Assembly: GCA_002411085.1 (NCBI GenBank)
Contig: DHQK01000096.1
Coordinates: forward strand, 3,346 to 31,851
DNA length: 28,506 bases
Reading direction: 5' to 3'
Source of the DNA: Marinilabilia sp. UBA5340
Lineage (GTDB): Bacteria; Bacteroidota; Bacteroidia; Bacteroidales; Marinilabiliaceae
Below are positions 14,781-23,460 of the stretch, one piece after another. The notes beneath the pieces are model-generated. The model did not search any database and was not told the origin of the DNA. It was given only the letters and a program-made list of their open reading frames with translations. Every line of letters begins with the position of its first letter. The first letter of the stretch is position 1. The position numbers and the translations under genes are program-made.

Positions 14781-16058
14781 ATGGCACAAACCATAGATAA
14801 AGCCCCTGAATTCAGGAATATTGAAAAAATAGATTTCCTGCCTGTCGAACAATACAAACTCAACAATAAAGTACCAGTTTCTATGCTCAGGGCAGGAAGC
14901 CAGGATGTCACAAAGATTGACATAGAATTCCCGGCAGGAGCCATTCAGGCGGGAATGCCACTGATAGCCTCCACCACAGCAAACCTGATGCTGGAAGGCA
15001 CAGAAAACAAATTATCGGTTGAAATCTCAGAAAAAACAGATTTTCTGGGAGCTTATCTCAACTCCCAGACCTACCACCATCACACCGTATTCACTATCCT
15101 ATGCCTCACCCGCCATCTTCCCGAGATGCTGGATTTAGTCAATGAAATAATTACGCGTCCTTCTTTTCCCGGGCATGAGTACGATCTTTATCTCCAAAAA
15201 AAATATGAAGAGTTTTCACTGGAGAACGAGAAAATAAAAACTATTGCCAGCCGGAATTTTGGAGAAACCATCTTTGGGGCAGAGCATCCTTATGGCAGAC
15301 AACTAAATGCGGAACATTTCAAGCTCATTTCACTGGAACAAGTCAGGAAGTTTCATCAGGATCATTATCGACCCGAAATGGCCCGTATTTTTGTGGCCGG
15401 CCAGCCGGGAGACGACATCATTTCCCTGCTCAACCGTCACTTTGGGCAATCGCCCCATCAGCATCATGAAACGGATGCCATTGTTCCCCCTCCGGCTACT
15501 TCCAGTGAAAAAATCAAAAACATCAAAAAAGAAGGGGCAATGCAAACTGCTTTGCGCATAGGACGTCCGTTGTTTAACAACCATCATCCCGATTTTATTC
15601 CCCTCCAAATCTTAAACACCATTCTTGGAGGCTACTTCGGATCGCGTCTTATGACCTCGGTAAGGGAAGAAAAAGGCCTTACTTATGGTATAGGATCTGT
15701 AATCATGCCTCTAAAGTACAGTGGATTGTGGGTGATCAGCAGTGAAGTGGCCGGTGAAAGCCGGGACAAAGCCATCGAAGCTATTTTTGAAGAGTTTTCC
15801 AAATTACAAAACGATCCGATTTCAGAAGAAGAACTCTCCATGGTAAAACGTTATATGATGGGAGAATTACTCCGGAATTTTGACGGTCCTTTTTCTACAG
15901 CTGACATTTACAGGACTTTACAGGAATACAAGATGGATTTTGAATTCTATGAAAATATGATCACTACTATCCGGAAGATTTCCACTGAAGAACTGCGAAA
16001 GCTGGCAGTAAAGTATTTGCAACCGGAAGATTTCAGAATCGTAACCGCCGGTATGTAA
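14781..16058 (+). CDS. M16 protease-like partner subunit lacking the zinc motif
   Basis: 425 residues. Where the active subunit has HxxEH, this one reads TTANLMLEGT, so it cannot bind the catalytic zinc. It keeps the substrate-binding Arg/Tyr region SVREEKGLTYGIGS (about residues 290-303) and the M16 signature GGYFGSRLM. This is the usual split of an M16B heterodimer: one subunit with zinc, the other with the Arg-Tyr pair. It lies 193 bp after the catalytic gene, on the same strand. No signal peptide. Whether a separate promoter lies in the gap is unclear; the gap starts with AGCTGATAACTATTAACTA-type repeat words. Confidence 0.9.
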   Translation: MAQTIDKAPEFRNIEKIDFLPVEQYKLNNKVPVSMLRAGSQDVTKIDIEFPAGAIQAGMPLIASTTANLMLEGTENKLSVEISEKTDFLGAYLNSQTYHHHTVFTILCLTRHLPEMLDLVNEIITRPSFPGHEYDLYLQKKYEEFSLENEKIKTIASRNFGETIFGAEHPYGRQLNAEHFKLISLEQVRKFHQDHYRPEMARIFVAGQPGDDIISLLNRHFGQSPHQHHETDAIVPPPATSSEKIKNIKKEGAMQTALRIGRPLFNNHHPDFIPLQILNTILGGYFGSRLMTSVREEKGLTYGIGSVIMPLKYSGLWVISSEVAGESRDKAIEAIFEEFSKLQNDPISEEELSMVKRYMMGELLRNFDGPFSTADIYRTLQEYKMDFEFYENMITTIRKISTEELRKLAVKYLQPEDFRIVTAGM

Positions 16059-16153
16059 CAGAAGATTCAAATTTCTTCATAAAAATACCTGTAACCCGAA
16101 TACTTTTTTACCATATTATTCACTAATTTAGGCCCAACAGGTAAAGCGGCAAT

Positions 16154-18382
16154 ATGAGTGACCAACTAAAAACAACAGAAGAACAGCAAATTAAAGAGCA
16201 ATTCAATGAACTCATGGAATTGTGCCCCAGATGCCAGACAGCTGAAGGCAGGCGACTGATTCAGCGTGCTTTTGACCTGGCAAACGAAGCGCACCGAGGG
16301 GTCAGACGGAAATCAGGGGAATTATACATCCTGCATCCGCTGGCCGTAGCACGTATTGTGGCTGATGAAATTGGTCTGGGAGCAAAAGGAGTTGTTGCTG
16401 CCCTTCTGCATGACGTAGTTGAAGACACTGATTATACCCTGGAAGACATCGAAGGGATGTTCGGTAAGAAGGTGGCTGATATCGTTGATGGACTGACAAA
16501 ACTGGAAGGCGTTTTTGATCAGACCCAGTCAAAGCAAGCAGAAAATTTCCGCAAACTGCTGCTTACCATGGTCGAAGATATCCGGGTTATTTTGATCAAA
16601 CTGGCTGACAGGCTGCATAACATGCGAACGCTGGACTCAATGCCTGAACACAAACGTTTAAAAATTGCCGGAGAAACACTTTACCTGTATGCTCCACTAG
16701 CCCATCGTCTGGGCCTCTATTCCATTAAATCTGAGTTGGAAGACCTCTCTCTTAAATACGAGCACCCAAAAATATTTGAGGAGATCACCAGCAAACTAGC
16801 CGATTATGAAAATAAAACCCAACACCTGATTACCCGTTTTTCCTTACCCATCATCGAAAGACTCTCCAGTGAAGGATATGAATTTGACATCAAAGGTCGA
16901 CCAAAGTCCATTTATTCGATTTGGCGCAAAATGCAGCGTAAACAAATTCCTTTTGAGGAAATTTATGATTTACTGGCCCTTCGCATCGTGTTCAAACCCA
17001 AAGCTGGAATTCCTGAAAAAGCCCAGTGCTGGACCATTTACTCTCTGGTAACAGATATTTACAAGCCAAAGCCTGATCGTCTCCGCGACTGGGTCTCCAC
17101 TCCCAAGGCCAATGGCTACGAAGCTCTCCATGCCACAGTAATGGGCCCCGAAGGAAACTGGATTGAGATTCAGATCCGGACTGAGCGAATGAATGAAATT
17201 GCCGAAAAAGGCTTTGCGGCGCACTGGAAATACAAAGGAGCCAATGAAAAAGAATCTGAGTTAGACAACTGGCTGCAACGCATTCGCGATGTTCTGGACA
17301 ACCCTGATTCTGATTCGCTCGAGTTTCTGGATGATTTTAAGCTAAATCTCTTCAGTCAGGAAATTATGCTCTTCACTCCCAAGGGTGATGTAAAAGTGAT
17401 GCCCAAGGGAGCTACTGCCCTCGACCTGGCCTTTGAAATCCACACCGAACTGGGATACAAATGTATTGGAGCAAAAGTTAACTACAAACTGGTGCCACTC
17501 AGCTATGAACTCAAAAGTGGTGACCAGGTGGAAATCCTTACTTCCGAAAAACAAAAACCCAAATACGACTGGATCAATTTTGTAACCACAGCCAAAGCTA
17601 AAACAAGAATAAAAGACGCGTTCAAGAAAGAACGTAAAGGTATTATACAACGTGGAGAGAGAAAACTGGAAGAGGCACTCAATGAAAAAAAACTGACCAC
17701 CAATGCCAAAATCCTCAAAAAACTTCAAAGCTACTACAACCTGCCAAGTAAGGAAGAGCTCTATTTCAAAATCGGAAACGGAGTCATTAATCTGGAGAAC
17801 TTAAACAAAATATTGAGCGATAAAACAGCCAATAAGTGGATTCGTTACTGGCGACTGTCCTTCGGAAAAAACCCAGAAAAAGCAGGGGCCAAAAAGAAAC
17901 CTGCCAAAGAAAGTAAAAAAACCCAGATGGTGGTTTCGGACGACATGGAAACTGAAGAGTACATCATTGCACCCTGCTGCAATCCTATTCCAGGCGATGA
18001 TGTGGTGGGCTATCTGGATCAGGATGATAAGCTGATTCTGCACAGCCGGAAATGTCCGGTGGCTATCAGACTTATGTCAAGCCAGGGAAACCGTATCGTG
18101 TCGGCCGAATGGGAGTCGCATAAGATCCTTTCCTTTCTGGCGGTCATCAATCTTTCAGGGATCGATCAGATCGGAATTGTAAGTAAAATCACAAAAGTTA
18201 TCTCGGAAGATCAGACGGTAAATATGAGATCGATACATGTAGAGAGCCATGATGGAATATTCGAAGGCACTATCTACCTCTATATCCACAATACAGAAGA
18301 CCTCAACAACCTCATATTTAACCTAATGAAAATAAAAGGGCTTCACAATGTCACACGTCAGGAACGAATTCATGGAAGTTAA
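16154..18382 (+). CDS. rel: Bifunctional (p)ppGpp synthetase/hydrolase, Rel/SpoT type
   Basis: 742 residues, full length. Hydrolase domain: AHRGVRRKSG (46-55), HP at 61-62, HDVVEDT (86-92) and LADRLHNMRTL, all residues for Mn-dependent hydrolysis. Synthetase domain: GRPKSIYSIWRKMQ, DLLALRIVF, the G-loop ANGYEALHATVMG and EIQIRTERMNEIAEKGFAAHWKYK. The loop DRLRDW resembles the basic RxKD type of bifunctional enzymes rather than the acidic type of synthetase-only RelA. A TGS domain (LFTPKGDVKVMPKGATALDLAF), a zinc-finger-like region with APCCNPIPGDDVVGYL, and a C-terminal ACT domain follow. It sets the alarmone level in starvation. The gene starts 95 bp after the M16 partner. Confidence 0.96.
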   Translation: MSDQLKTTEEQQIKEQFNELMELCPRCQTAEGRRLIQRAFDLANEAHRGVRRKSGELYILHPLAVARIVADEIGLGAKGVVAALLHDVVEDTDYTLEDIEGMFGKKVADIVDGLTKLEGVFDQTQSKQAENFRKLLLTMVEDIRVILIKLADRLHNMRTLDSMPEHKRLKIAGETLYLYAPLAHRLGLYSIKSELEDLSLKYEHPKIFEEITSKLADYENKTQHLITRFSLPIIERLSSEGYEFDIKGRPKSIYSIWRKMQRKQIPFEEIYDLLALRIVFKPKAGIPEKAQCWTIYSLVTDIYKPKPDRLRDWVSTPKANGYEALHATVMGPEGNWIEIQIRTERMNEIAEKGFAAHWKYKGANEKESELDNWLQRIRDVLDNPDSDSLEFLDDFKLNLFSQEIMLFTPKGDVKVMPKGATALDLAFEIHTELGYKCIGAKVNYKLVPLSYELKSGDQVEILTSEKQKPKYDWINFVTTAKAKTRIKDAFKKERKGIIQRGERKLEEALNEKKLTTNAKILKKLQSYYNLPSKEELYFKIGNGVINLENLNKILSDKTANKWIRYWRLSFGKNPEKAGAKKKPAKESKKTQMVVSDDMETEEYIIAPCCNPIPGDDVVGYLDQDDKLILHSRKCPVAIRLMSSQGNRIVSAEWESHKILSFLAVINLSGIDQIGIVSKITKVISEDQTVNMRSIHVESHDGIFEGTIYLYIHNTEDLNNLIFNLMKIKGLHNVTRQERIHGS

Positions 18383-18587
18383 CACTCAGGCACCTGGGCG
18401 ATTACATAGCCTGAATACCAATATTTTAGATTTGAAATTAAGAGACAGCAACAACTTCTGCCTACAATTATTGCAATCAGACACACGCCCATGCATCTCT
18501 CCGAAGATTGTCGGGACAATTCGAAAAATGTCAAAACCCGGAACACCAAATTCATAACTTCACAACTCACTCCGGCCGTTAAGTCAA

Positions 18588-18621
18588 TTTGGTTTTATTC
18601 TAAATAAAATTTTTATATTTG
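18588..18621 (+). promoter_or_regulatory. Promoter of the Fur-family gene
   Basis: TTTG (18588-18591) is followed after 22 bp by TATATTTG (18614-18621), fitting TAnnTTTG with a slightly long spacer. Transcription would start near 18627, about 43 bases before the start codon. The spacer is very AT-rich (TAAATAAAATTTTTATA), as Fur-type operators are, but no palindrome good enough to call a Fur box is present. Confidence 0.55.
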
Positions 18622-18669
18622 CAGAACAAAGGGTCACTTTTTTAGAATACTTTTTAACTGAAAGATGTT

Positions 18670-19149
18670 ATGAGCAGACCAACCAATAAAGAGACGGTCA
18701 AACAAATATTTACCGAATATCTGCAAAAAAACGGGCATCGAAAGACCCCTGAAAGATATGCCATTCTTGACGAAATTTACTCACGCGAAGGTCATTTCGA
18801 CATTGAATCGCTGTACATTTTTATGAAGAATAAGAATTACAGAGTGAGCCGTGCGACGTTATACAACACCATTGATTTGTTGCTGGACTGTAAACTGGTC
18901 ATCAAGCACCAATTTGGAAAAAATATCGCCCAATTTGAGAAAGCCTTTGAGTCACGTCAGCACGATCACCTGATTTGCACCAATTGTGGAAAAGTCACCG
19001 AATTTTGTGATCCGAGCATACAAATTGTTCTGGACAACGCCTCCAACAATCTTGATTTCACGGTTGCCCATCACTCCCTTTACATTTACGGCACATGCAA
19101 AGAATGTCGTGAAAAGCAAGAAAAAAGTCAAAACAAAAAATCCGGATAA
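18670..19149 (+). CDS. Fur-family metal- or peroxide-responsive regulator
   Basis: 159 residues. The N-terminal winged helix includes RKTPERYAILDEIYSREGHFDIESLY and the recognition helix RVSRATLYNTIDLLLDCKLV. The dimerisation domain has HDHLICTNCGK (98-108) with Cys103/Cys106 and a second pair TCKEC (Cys143/Cys146), together forming the structural zinc site. Which signal it reads (iron, zinc, or peroxide as PerR) cannot be decided from these motifs. It lies directly before purA, an order I believe is common in Bacteroidales. It has its own promoter. Confidence 0.92.
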   Translation: MSRPTNKETVKQIFTEYLQKNGHRKTPERYAILDEIYSREGHFDIESLYIFMKNKNYRVSRATLYNTIDLLLDCKLVIKHQFGKNIAQFEKAFESRQHDHLICTNCGKVTEFCDPSIQIVLDNASNNLDFTVAHHSLYIYGTCKECREKQEKSQNKKSG

Positions 19150-19187
19150 TATAAGGTTTTACAATTTTTAATGAGTACTTTTACGCA

Positions 19188-19225
19188 TCGGAATGTCGAC
19201 CGAAATGGTAGGCCTTCCGATTTTT
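19188..19225 (+). terminator. Candidate terminator between the Fur-family gene and purA
   Basis: TCGGAA (19188-19193) pairs with TTCCGA (19215-19220), directly followed by T5 (19221-19225). The loop is long (21 bases), so it is a weak terminator. The same left arm can instead pair with CATTCCG further on at 19244-19250. Confidence 0.45.
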
Positions 19226-19284
19226 ATTGCGCAATAGTCTGGTCATTCCGACCATAATACAAACAATAACAAACACTTGGAATA

Positions 19285-20547
19285 ATGAAGGTTGATGTTC
19301 TATTAGGATTGCAATGGGGCGATGAGGGGAAAGGAAAAGTGGTAGATGTACTGACCCCGGAATATGATGTTATTACCCGCTTTCAAGGGGGCCCCAATGC
19401 CGGGCACACCCTGGAGTTTGACAACAAGAAATTCGTACTTCACAATATTCCTTCGGGCATTTTCCAAGGCAATAAGGTCAATGTCATTGGAAATGGTGTA
19501 GTACTGGATCCCATCATTTTCAAAGAGGAAATTGACGGTCTGAGAGCTCAGGGAGTTGATTTAACCAATTCTCTTTTCATTTCCAAGAAAGCTCACCTGA
19601 TTCTGCCCACTCACCGCATTCTGGATGCTGCGTCAGAAGCCTCCAAGGGCAAGACAAAAATTGGTTCCACGCTCAAAGGTATCGGCCCTACCTATATGGA
19701 CAAAACAGGCCGGAACGGAATCAGAGTGGGAGATATCCTCACCAACTTTGAAGAAAAATATGCTGCTTTAAAAGAAAAGCACGAACAGCTGATCCGGATG
19801 TATGGTTTTGAATACAATCTGGCAGAATACGAGAAAGGTCTCAAAGAAGGTATCGAAGCGCTGAAAGAATTTACACTGATTGACAGTGAGCACGAACTGA
19901 ACCGTTACCTCAAGGGCGGAAAGAGCATCCTGGCCGAAGGCGCACAAGGAACATTACTCGATATTGATTTTGGATCCTATCCGTATGTAACTTCCTCCAA
20001 TACAGTTTGTGCCGGTGCATGTATCGGGATGGGAATATCCCCTAAGAGCATTGGCGAAGTTTACGGTATTTTCAAAGCCTATTGCACACGCGTAGGTTCA
20101 GGCCCCTTCCCTACCGAGTTGTTTGACGAAGATGGAGACAAAATGCGCGAACAAGGCCATGAATTCGGTAGTACTACCGGCCGTCCACGCCGTTGCGGTT
20201 GGCTCGATCTCGTGGCCTTGAAATACAGTGTCATGATCAACGGTGTCACCAAACTTATCATGATGAAGGGTGATGTATTGGGGTGCTTCGAAACAATCAA
20301 AATTGCCACTGCCTATAAAATGGGAGACACCGTCACAGAGGAGTTCCCCTACGAGCTGCCTGAGAATCTGGAACCTGTATACAAAGAACTGCCCGGATGG
20401 AATTGTGACCTCACCAGTTTAAAATCTGAAGATGAATTTCCTCAGGAGCTCAAAGACTATATTCAGTTCCTGGAAGATGAGCTGGAAGTGCCCATTTCAA
20501 TAGTATCAGTTGGCCCCGATCGGGAACAAACGATTGTGAGAGGGTAA
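19285..20547 (+). CDS. purA: Adenylosuccinate synthetase PurA
   Basis: 420 residues, normal length. PurA joins IMP and aspartate using GTP, the first step from IMP to AMP. The P-loop-like LQWGDEGKGK (9-18) with catalytic Asp13, GPNAGHTL with the catalytic His, KGIGPTYMDKTGRNGIRVGD, the IMP-binding EGAQGTLLDIDFGSYPYVTSSN, and the GTP-binding GSTTGRPRRCGW and SVGPDREQTI are all present. It has a 135-bp upstream region with competing hairpins. An imperfect -7 element TACTTTTA at 19176-19183 could start its transcript. Confidence 0.98.
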   Translation: MKVDVLLGLQWGDEGKGKVVDVLTPEYDVITRFQGGPNAGHTLEFDNKKFVLHNIPSGIFQGNKVNVIGNGVVLDPIIFKEEIDGLRAQGVDLTNSLFISKKAHLILPTHRILDAASEASKGKTKIGSTLKGIGPTYMDKTGRNGIRVGDILTNFEEKYAALKEKHEQLIRMYGFEYNLAEYEKGLKEGIEALKEFTLIDSEHELNRYLKGGKSILAEGAQGTLLDIDFGSYPYVTSSNTVCAGACIGMGISPKSIGEVYGIFKAYCTRVGSGPFPTELFDEDGDKMREQGHEFGSTTGRPRRCGWLDLVALKYSVMINGVTKLIMMKGDVLGCFETIKIATAYKMGDTVTEEFPYELPENLEPVYKELPGWNCDLTSLKSEDEFPQELKDYIQFLEDELEVPISIVSVGPDREQTIVRG

Positions 20548-20580
20548 GATTGATTGGCGGAAAAAGAAACAATATTCTTC

Positions 20581-20719
20581 AACCCAAAGCTCACTCAATA
20601 TAGAAAATGTAGCTCTTTTGCCATCAATTTGATGGAAACCTTACATTTTCTATATTGATTTCGATACTTCAGAATAAATAAAGCGCTACTTCATTCCTGA
20701 TATCGCTCAGCTTTGGGTT
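20581..20719. repeat. Three nested inverted repeats after purA
   Basis: Outer pair: AACCCAAAGCT (20581-20591) and AGCTTTGGGTT (20709-20719). Middle pair: TCAATATAGAAAATGTA (20595-20611) and TACATTTTCTATATTGA (20642-20658), 17 bp without mismatch. Inner hairpin: CCATCAA (20621-20627) and TTGATGG (20629-20635). The middle and inner pairs together fold into one long stem-loop. No open frame or T-run fits it as a plain terminator. It may be a small inserted element, a structured RNA, or a strong transcription end for purA at the edge of the AT-rich cassette that follows. Confidence 0.75.
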
Positions 20720-20797
20720 TAGTATACTTAAAGAGGATTAAACAACAGAGAAAGTTGATGTTTATCACAAATAAATGTATATTTAGAAAAAACCATT

Positions 20798-21007
20798 ATG
20801 TCTTTTATTGAGAAAATATCAAGCCTGTTTAGTCTTTCAACACCGGTTTTAGACAATGATGTTGAACGGTTATTGTCTGACCAGAACCTTAGAAAAAAAC
20901 TACTGGAAGACATTGATAAAGAAAGAGAAGACTACACTTCAAGTAATAAGAAAAATTTTCCTAACGAAGAAATCAAGCGCGTTGGAAATTTTGAATTTAA
21001 CTTATGA
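20798..21007 (+). CDS. Small charged protein of unknown function
   Basis: 69 residues, not recognised. The first 15 or so residues (MSFIEKISSLFSLS) could form an amphipathic helix; the rest is highly charged (LLSDQNLRKKLLEDIDKEREDY) and predicted helical. No membrane segment, cysteine or known motif. The stop overlaps the next start as ATGA (21004-21007), so the two are translated together, which is the best evidence that this is a real gene. The region is visibly richer in A and T than the genes on either side, suggesting a later arrival. It may be a partner or regulator of the membrane protein encoded next. Confidence 0.65.
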   Translation: MSFIEKISSLFSLSTPVLDNDVERLLSDQNLRKKLLEDIDKEREDYTSSNKKNFPNEEIKRVGNFEFNL

Positions 21008-21804
21008 GCATTGCCTTCTCTACAATAATATTAATTCTGCTAATATTGCCAGGGCTGCTCTTTTTTCGAGGATACTTTTCAAATGATTTTTCTTCAAACT
21101 TTTTTAAAACAGATTTTGTCAAACTAATACCAGTCATAATCATTCCGGCTCTTTTGTGCCATGGTCTGTTTTTGATTATCCTCAAATTACCCATTTTTCA
21201 TTATTATCCCAAAATTGAGTATTTGGGAGTTCTTATTACAACCAATAACCCTCATGAATTAAATTTCATTTTTTCTAATATCGAAAATAATATTTTCAGA
21301 ATATTATTTTATTTAATAAGTCTTTATCTGTTTTCTTCTTTCGCTGGCTTTCTTTCCTGGCTTACAATTAGAAAAAGTACTCTTGACCGAAAACTCCCTG
21401 TTTTTCGTTACCCTAACCAATGGTATTATATTCTTACAGGGGAAATTTTTGATTTCTCAAAAAAAGACAAACGCAACAATAAATTTGAAACTTCAAAAAA
21501 TATCTCCATCCGATATATTGATGCTCTAGTTCAAATTGGTAATCATACTTTTATCTATTCCGGTATATTACACAATTTCATGCTCTCCAAACAAAATACT
21601 GGCGTAGATTTCATTAAACTACGAAATGTTAAAAGAAAGAATGTATCGATTGACGGAGAAGAACAGCCGTTCAAAAATATCCCGGGAGAATACCTTTTAT
21701 TACCTTTTAGCGAGATCAAAAACATCAACATTACCTACTACGACCTCAAAAGTTACATTCAGAAAGCTATTCACGAGGCAGAAAATAAAAACGCCCACTA
21801 CTAA
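21004..21804 (+). CDS. Three-helix membrane protein with C-terminal soluble domain, unknown function
   Basis: 266 residues. Membrane helices are at about 5-24 (with LILPGLLFFRGYF), 40-62 and 97-122. The soluble part (125-266) looks mostly beta: WYYILTGEIFDF, then YIDALVQIGNHTFIYSGILHNF, VDFIKLRNVKRKNV and a final helical DLKSYIQKAIHEAE. An N-terminal PGxxxxR helix followed by a small domain with 'W...dalv.i....ysGil' recalls the DUF6338 type of membrane protein, but I cannot confirm that. It is coupled by ATGA to the 69-residue protein upstream and is AT-rich. No catalytic motif is visible. Function unknown. Confidence 0.75.
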   Translation: MSIAFSTIILILLILPGLLFFRGYFSNDFSSNFFKTDFVKLIPVIIIPALLCHGLFLIILKLPIFHYYPKIEYLGVLITTNNPHELNFIFSNIENNIFRILFYLISLYLFSSFAGFLSWLTIRKSTLDRKLPVFRYPNQWYYILTGEIFDFSKKDKRNNKFETSKNISIRYIDALVQIGNHTFIYSGILHNFMLSKQNTGVDFIKLRNVKRKNVSIDGEEQPFKNIPGEYLLLPFSEIKNINITYYDLKSYIQKAIHEAENKNAHY

Positions 21805-22170
21805 CAATAGATCGATCGATGCTGAAGATGTCGTATCCTTTTGAAAATGTTAGAAATGATTTTCTTGAAGGAACGAAATATTAGAACAGGTATCCATAAT
21901 TGTGATGAGCCAAAATCACTTTTCTTTATTTCACCACTCACCAACCTGGGAATAAATCAATTACACCAAAAAATATCTCCTTGCTAAACCTTTGAGCCAT
22001 TAGATCTCTGCAGTTATGTTTTTTTACGGACTATTAAAACCCGAATAGTACCCTTTTACTCAACAAAACATGAGCAAACTCAGCAGTGGATTTCAAACTT
22101 TTAAGAATGGGATTTTGTAACTTTAGAAGCATAAAGAATCCTTTATCTGAATAATTCTCAAAATAAAGAA
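21805..22170. other. Gap between the AT-rich cassette and hutI
   Basis: About 365 bp with no gene, tRNA or strong hairpin recognised. The text is AT-rich like the cassette before it. TAACTTTA near 22118-22125 is an imperfect -7 element about 45 bp before hutI. Confidence 0.35.
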
Positions 22171-23409
22171 ATGCAAACACTACTTATTAAAAACATAAAA
22201 CAACTGGTTTCTGCAACCAAAGAATTTCCAGATAAAATATCAGGAAAAGAAATGCAGCATATTTCCTCCATCGAAAATGCCTGGCTACTCATTAAAGATG
22301 AACACATTGCCGACTTTGGGAGCATGCCTGAGATCCCCTCAGTAACCAATGCAGAAACCATTGATGCCACTGGCAGAATGGTGCTACCCGCATGGTGTGA
22401 TTCACATACTCACCTGGTTTTTCCAAATTCCCGCGAAATAGAGTACACCGATAAAATCAAGGGACTCAGTTATGAAGAAATTGCCAAAAGAGGAGGGGGC
22501 ATTCTCAATTCTGCCAAAATGATGCAGGAAGCCGATGAAGAATCTCTTTTTCAGGATGCCATGGAGCGCCTTCACGAGATTACCCGCTGGGGAACCGGAG
22601 CTGTAGAGATCAAAAGTGGTTACGGCCTTACCACCGAAACAGAGCTTAAAATGCTTCGGGTTATCAAAAGATTAAAAAAAGAAAGCCCCCTCACCATCCG
22701 CTCTACCTTCCTGGGTGCCCATGCTATACCGCTCGCATTCAAAAGCAATCCGGATAAATATGTAGACCTGGTAATCAATGAAATGTTGCCGGAAGTAGCC
22801 AAAGAGCGACTTGCGGATTTCGTAGATGTATTTTGCGATCGCGGTTTTTTCTCCGTAGAACAAACTGACAGAATTCTGGATGCCGCCGCACATTACCACC
22901 TGAAGCCAAAAATCCATGCCAACGAACTCGATTTTTCTGGAGGTATACAAACCGGAATCAAGCACAAAGCACTGTCAGTAGATCACCTCGAATTTACAGG
23001 TCCGGATGAAATACAAGCACTACTCGAATCGGATACCATGCCCGTCATTTTGCCCGGCGCTGCCTTTTTCCTGAATCTGAAATATGCCCCTGCCCGGGAT
23101 ATAATAGATGCAGGGCTTCCCCTCACGCTGGCTACCGACTTCAATCCGGGCTCCTCCCCTTCCGGCAACATGCAGCTGATCATCTCCATGGGAAGTATCC
23201 TCTACAAGATGCTTCCGGCCGAAACCATTCATGCCACCACCATCAATGGGGCGTACGCAATGGGATTGCAACAGGAATTGGGATCTGTCACTCCCGGAAA
23301 GAGGGCCAACCTCATCATCACCAAACCCATCCCATCAATTGAATACATCCCTTATGCCTACGGAGAAAATAAAGTGGAAAAAATCATACTTAATGGTAAA
23401 GTCCAATAA
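22171..23409 (+). CDS. hutI: Imidazolonepropionase HutI
   Basis: 412 residues, normal length. HutI opens imidazolonepropionate to formiminoglutamate, the third step of histidine breakdown. It is an amidohydrolase TIM barrel: the metal motif CDSHTHLVF with His79 and His81, the substrate residues in KSGYGLTTETELKMLRVIKRL, metal and acid residues in KIHANELDF and SVDHLEFTG, and TDFNPGSSPSGNMQL. The product is the substrate of the FtcD encoded 51 bp downstream, so they form an operon. HutH (histidine ammonia-lyase) and HutU (urocanase) are not in the window. Confidence 0.97.
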   Translation: MQTLLIKNIKQLVSATKEFPDKISGKEMQHISSIENAWLLIKDEHIADFGSMPEIPSVTNAETIDATGRMVLPAWCDSHTHLVFPNSREIEYTDKIKGLSYEEIAKRGGGILNSAKMMQEADEESLFQDAMERLHEITRWGTGAVEIKSGYGLTTETELKMLRVIKRLKKESPLTIRSTFLGAHAIPLAFKSNPDKYVDLVINEMLPEVAKERLADFVDVFCDRGFFSVEQTDRILDAAAHYHLKPKIHANELDFSGGIQTGIKHKALSVDHLEFTGPDEIQALLESDTMPVILPGAAFFLNLKYAPARDIIDAGLPLTLATDFNPGSSPSGNMQLIISMGSILYKMLPAETIHATTINGAYAMGLQQELGSVTPGKRANLIITKPIPSIEYIPYAYGENKVEKIILNGKVQ

Positions 23410-23460
23410 TCAACAATACATAAACCCATTTTGAATACCTATAATATAAATCCAAATGTT

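Noticed and set aside
18385..18414. TCAGGC/GCCTGA inverted repeat after rel as a terminator
   Set aside because: Only six pairs with a long loop and no following T-run.
18348..18557. 69-codon frame at the end of the rel gene
   Set aside because: It is a shadow of the rel 3' end running into a non-coding gap, with no conserved features.
19226..19235. ATTGCGCAAT palindrome upstream of purA as an operator
   Set aside because: A ten-base palindrome alone is common by chance; there is no second copy nearby.
20581..20719. Nested repeat as an insertion sequence with a transposase
   Set aside because: Only 139 bp long and with no coding frame; at most a miniature element, and no target-site duplication was evident.
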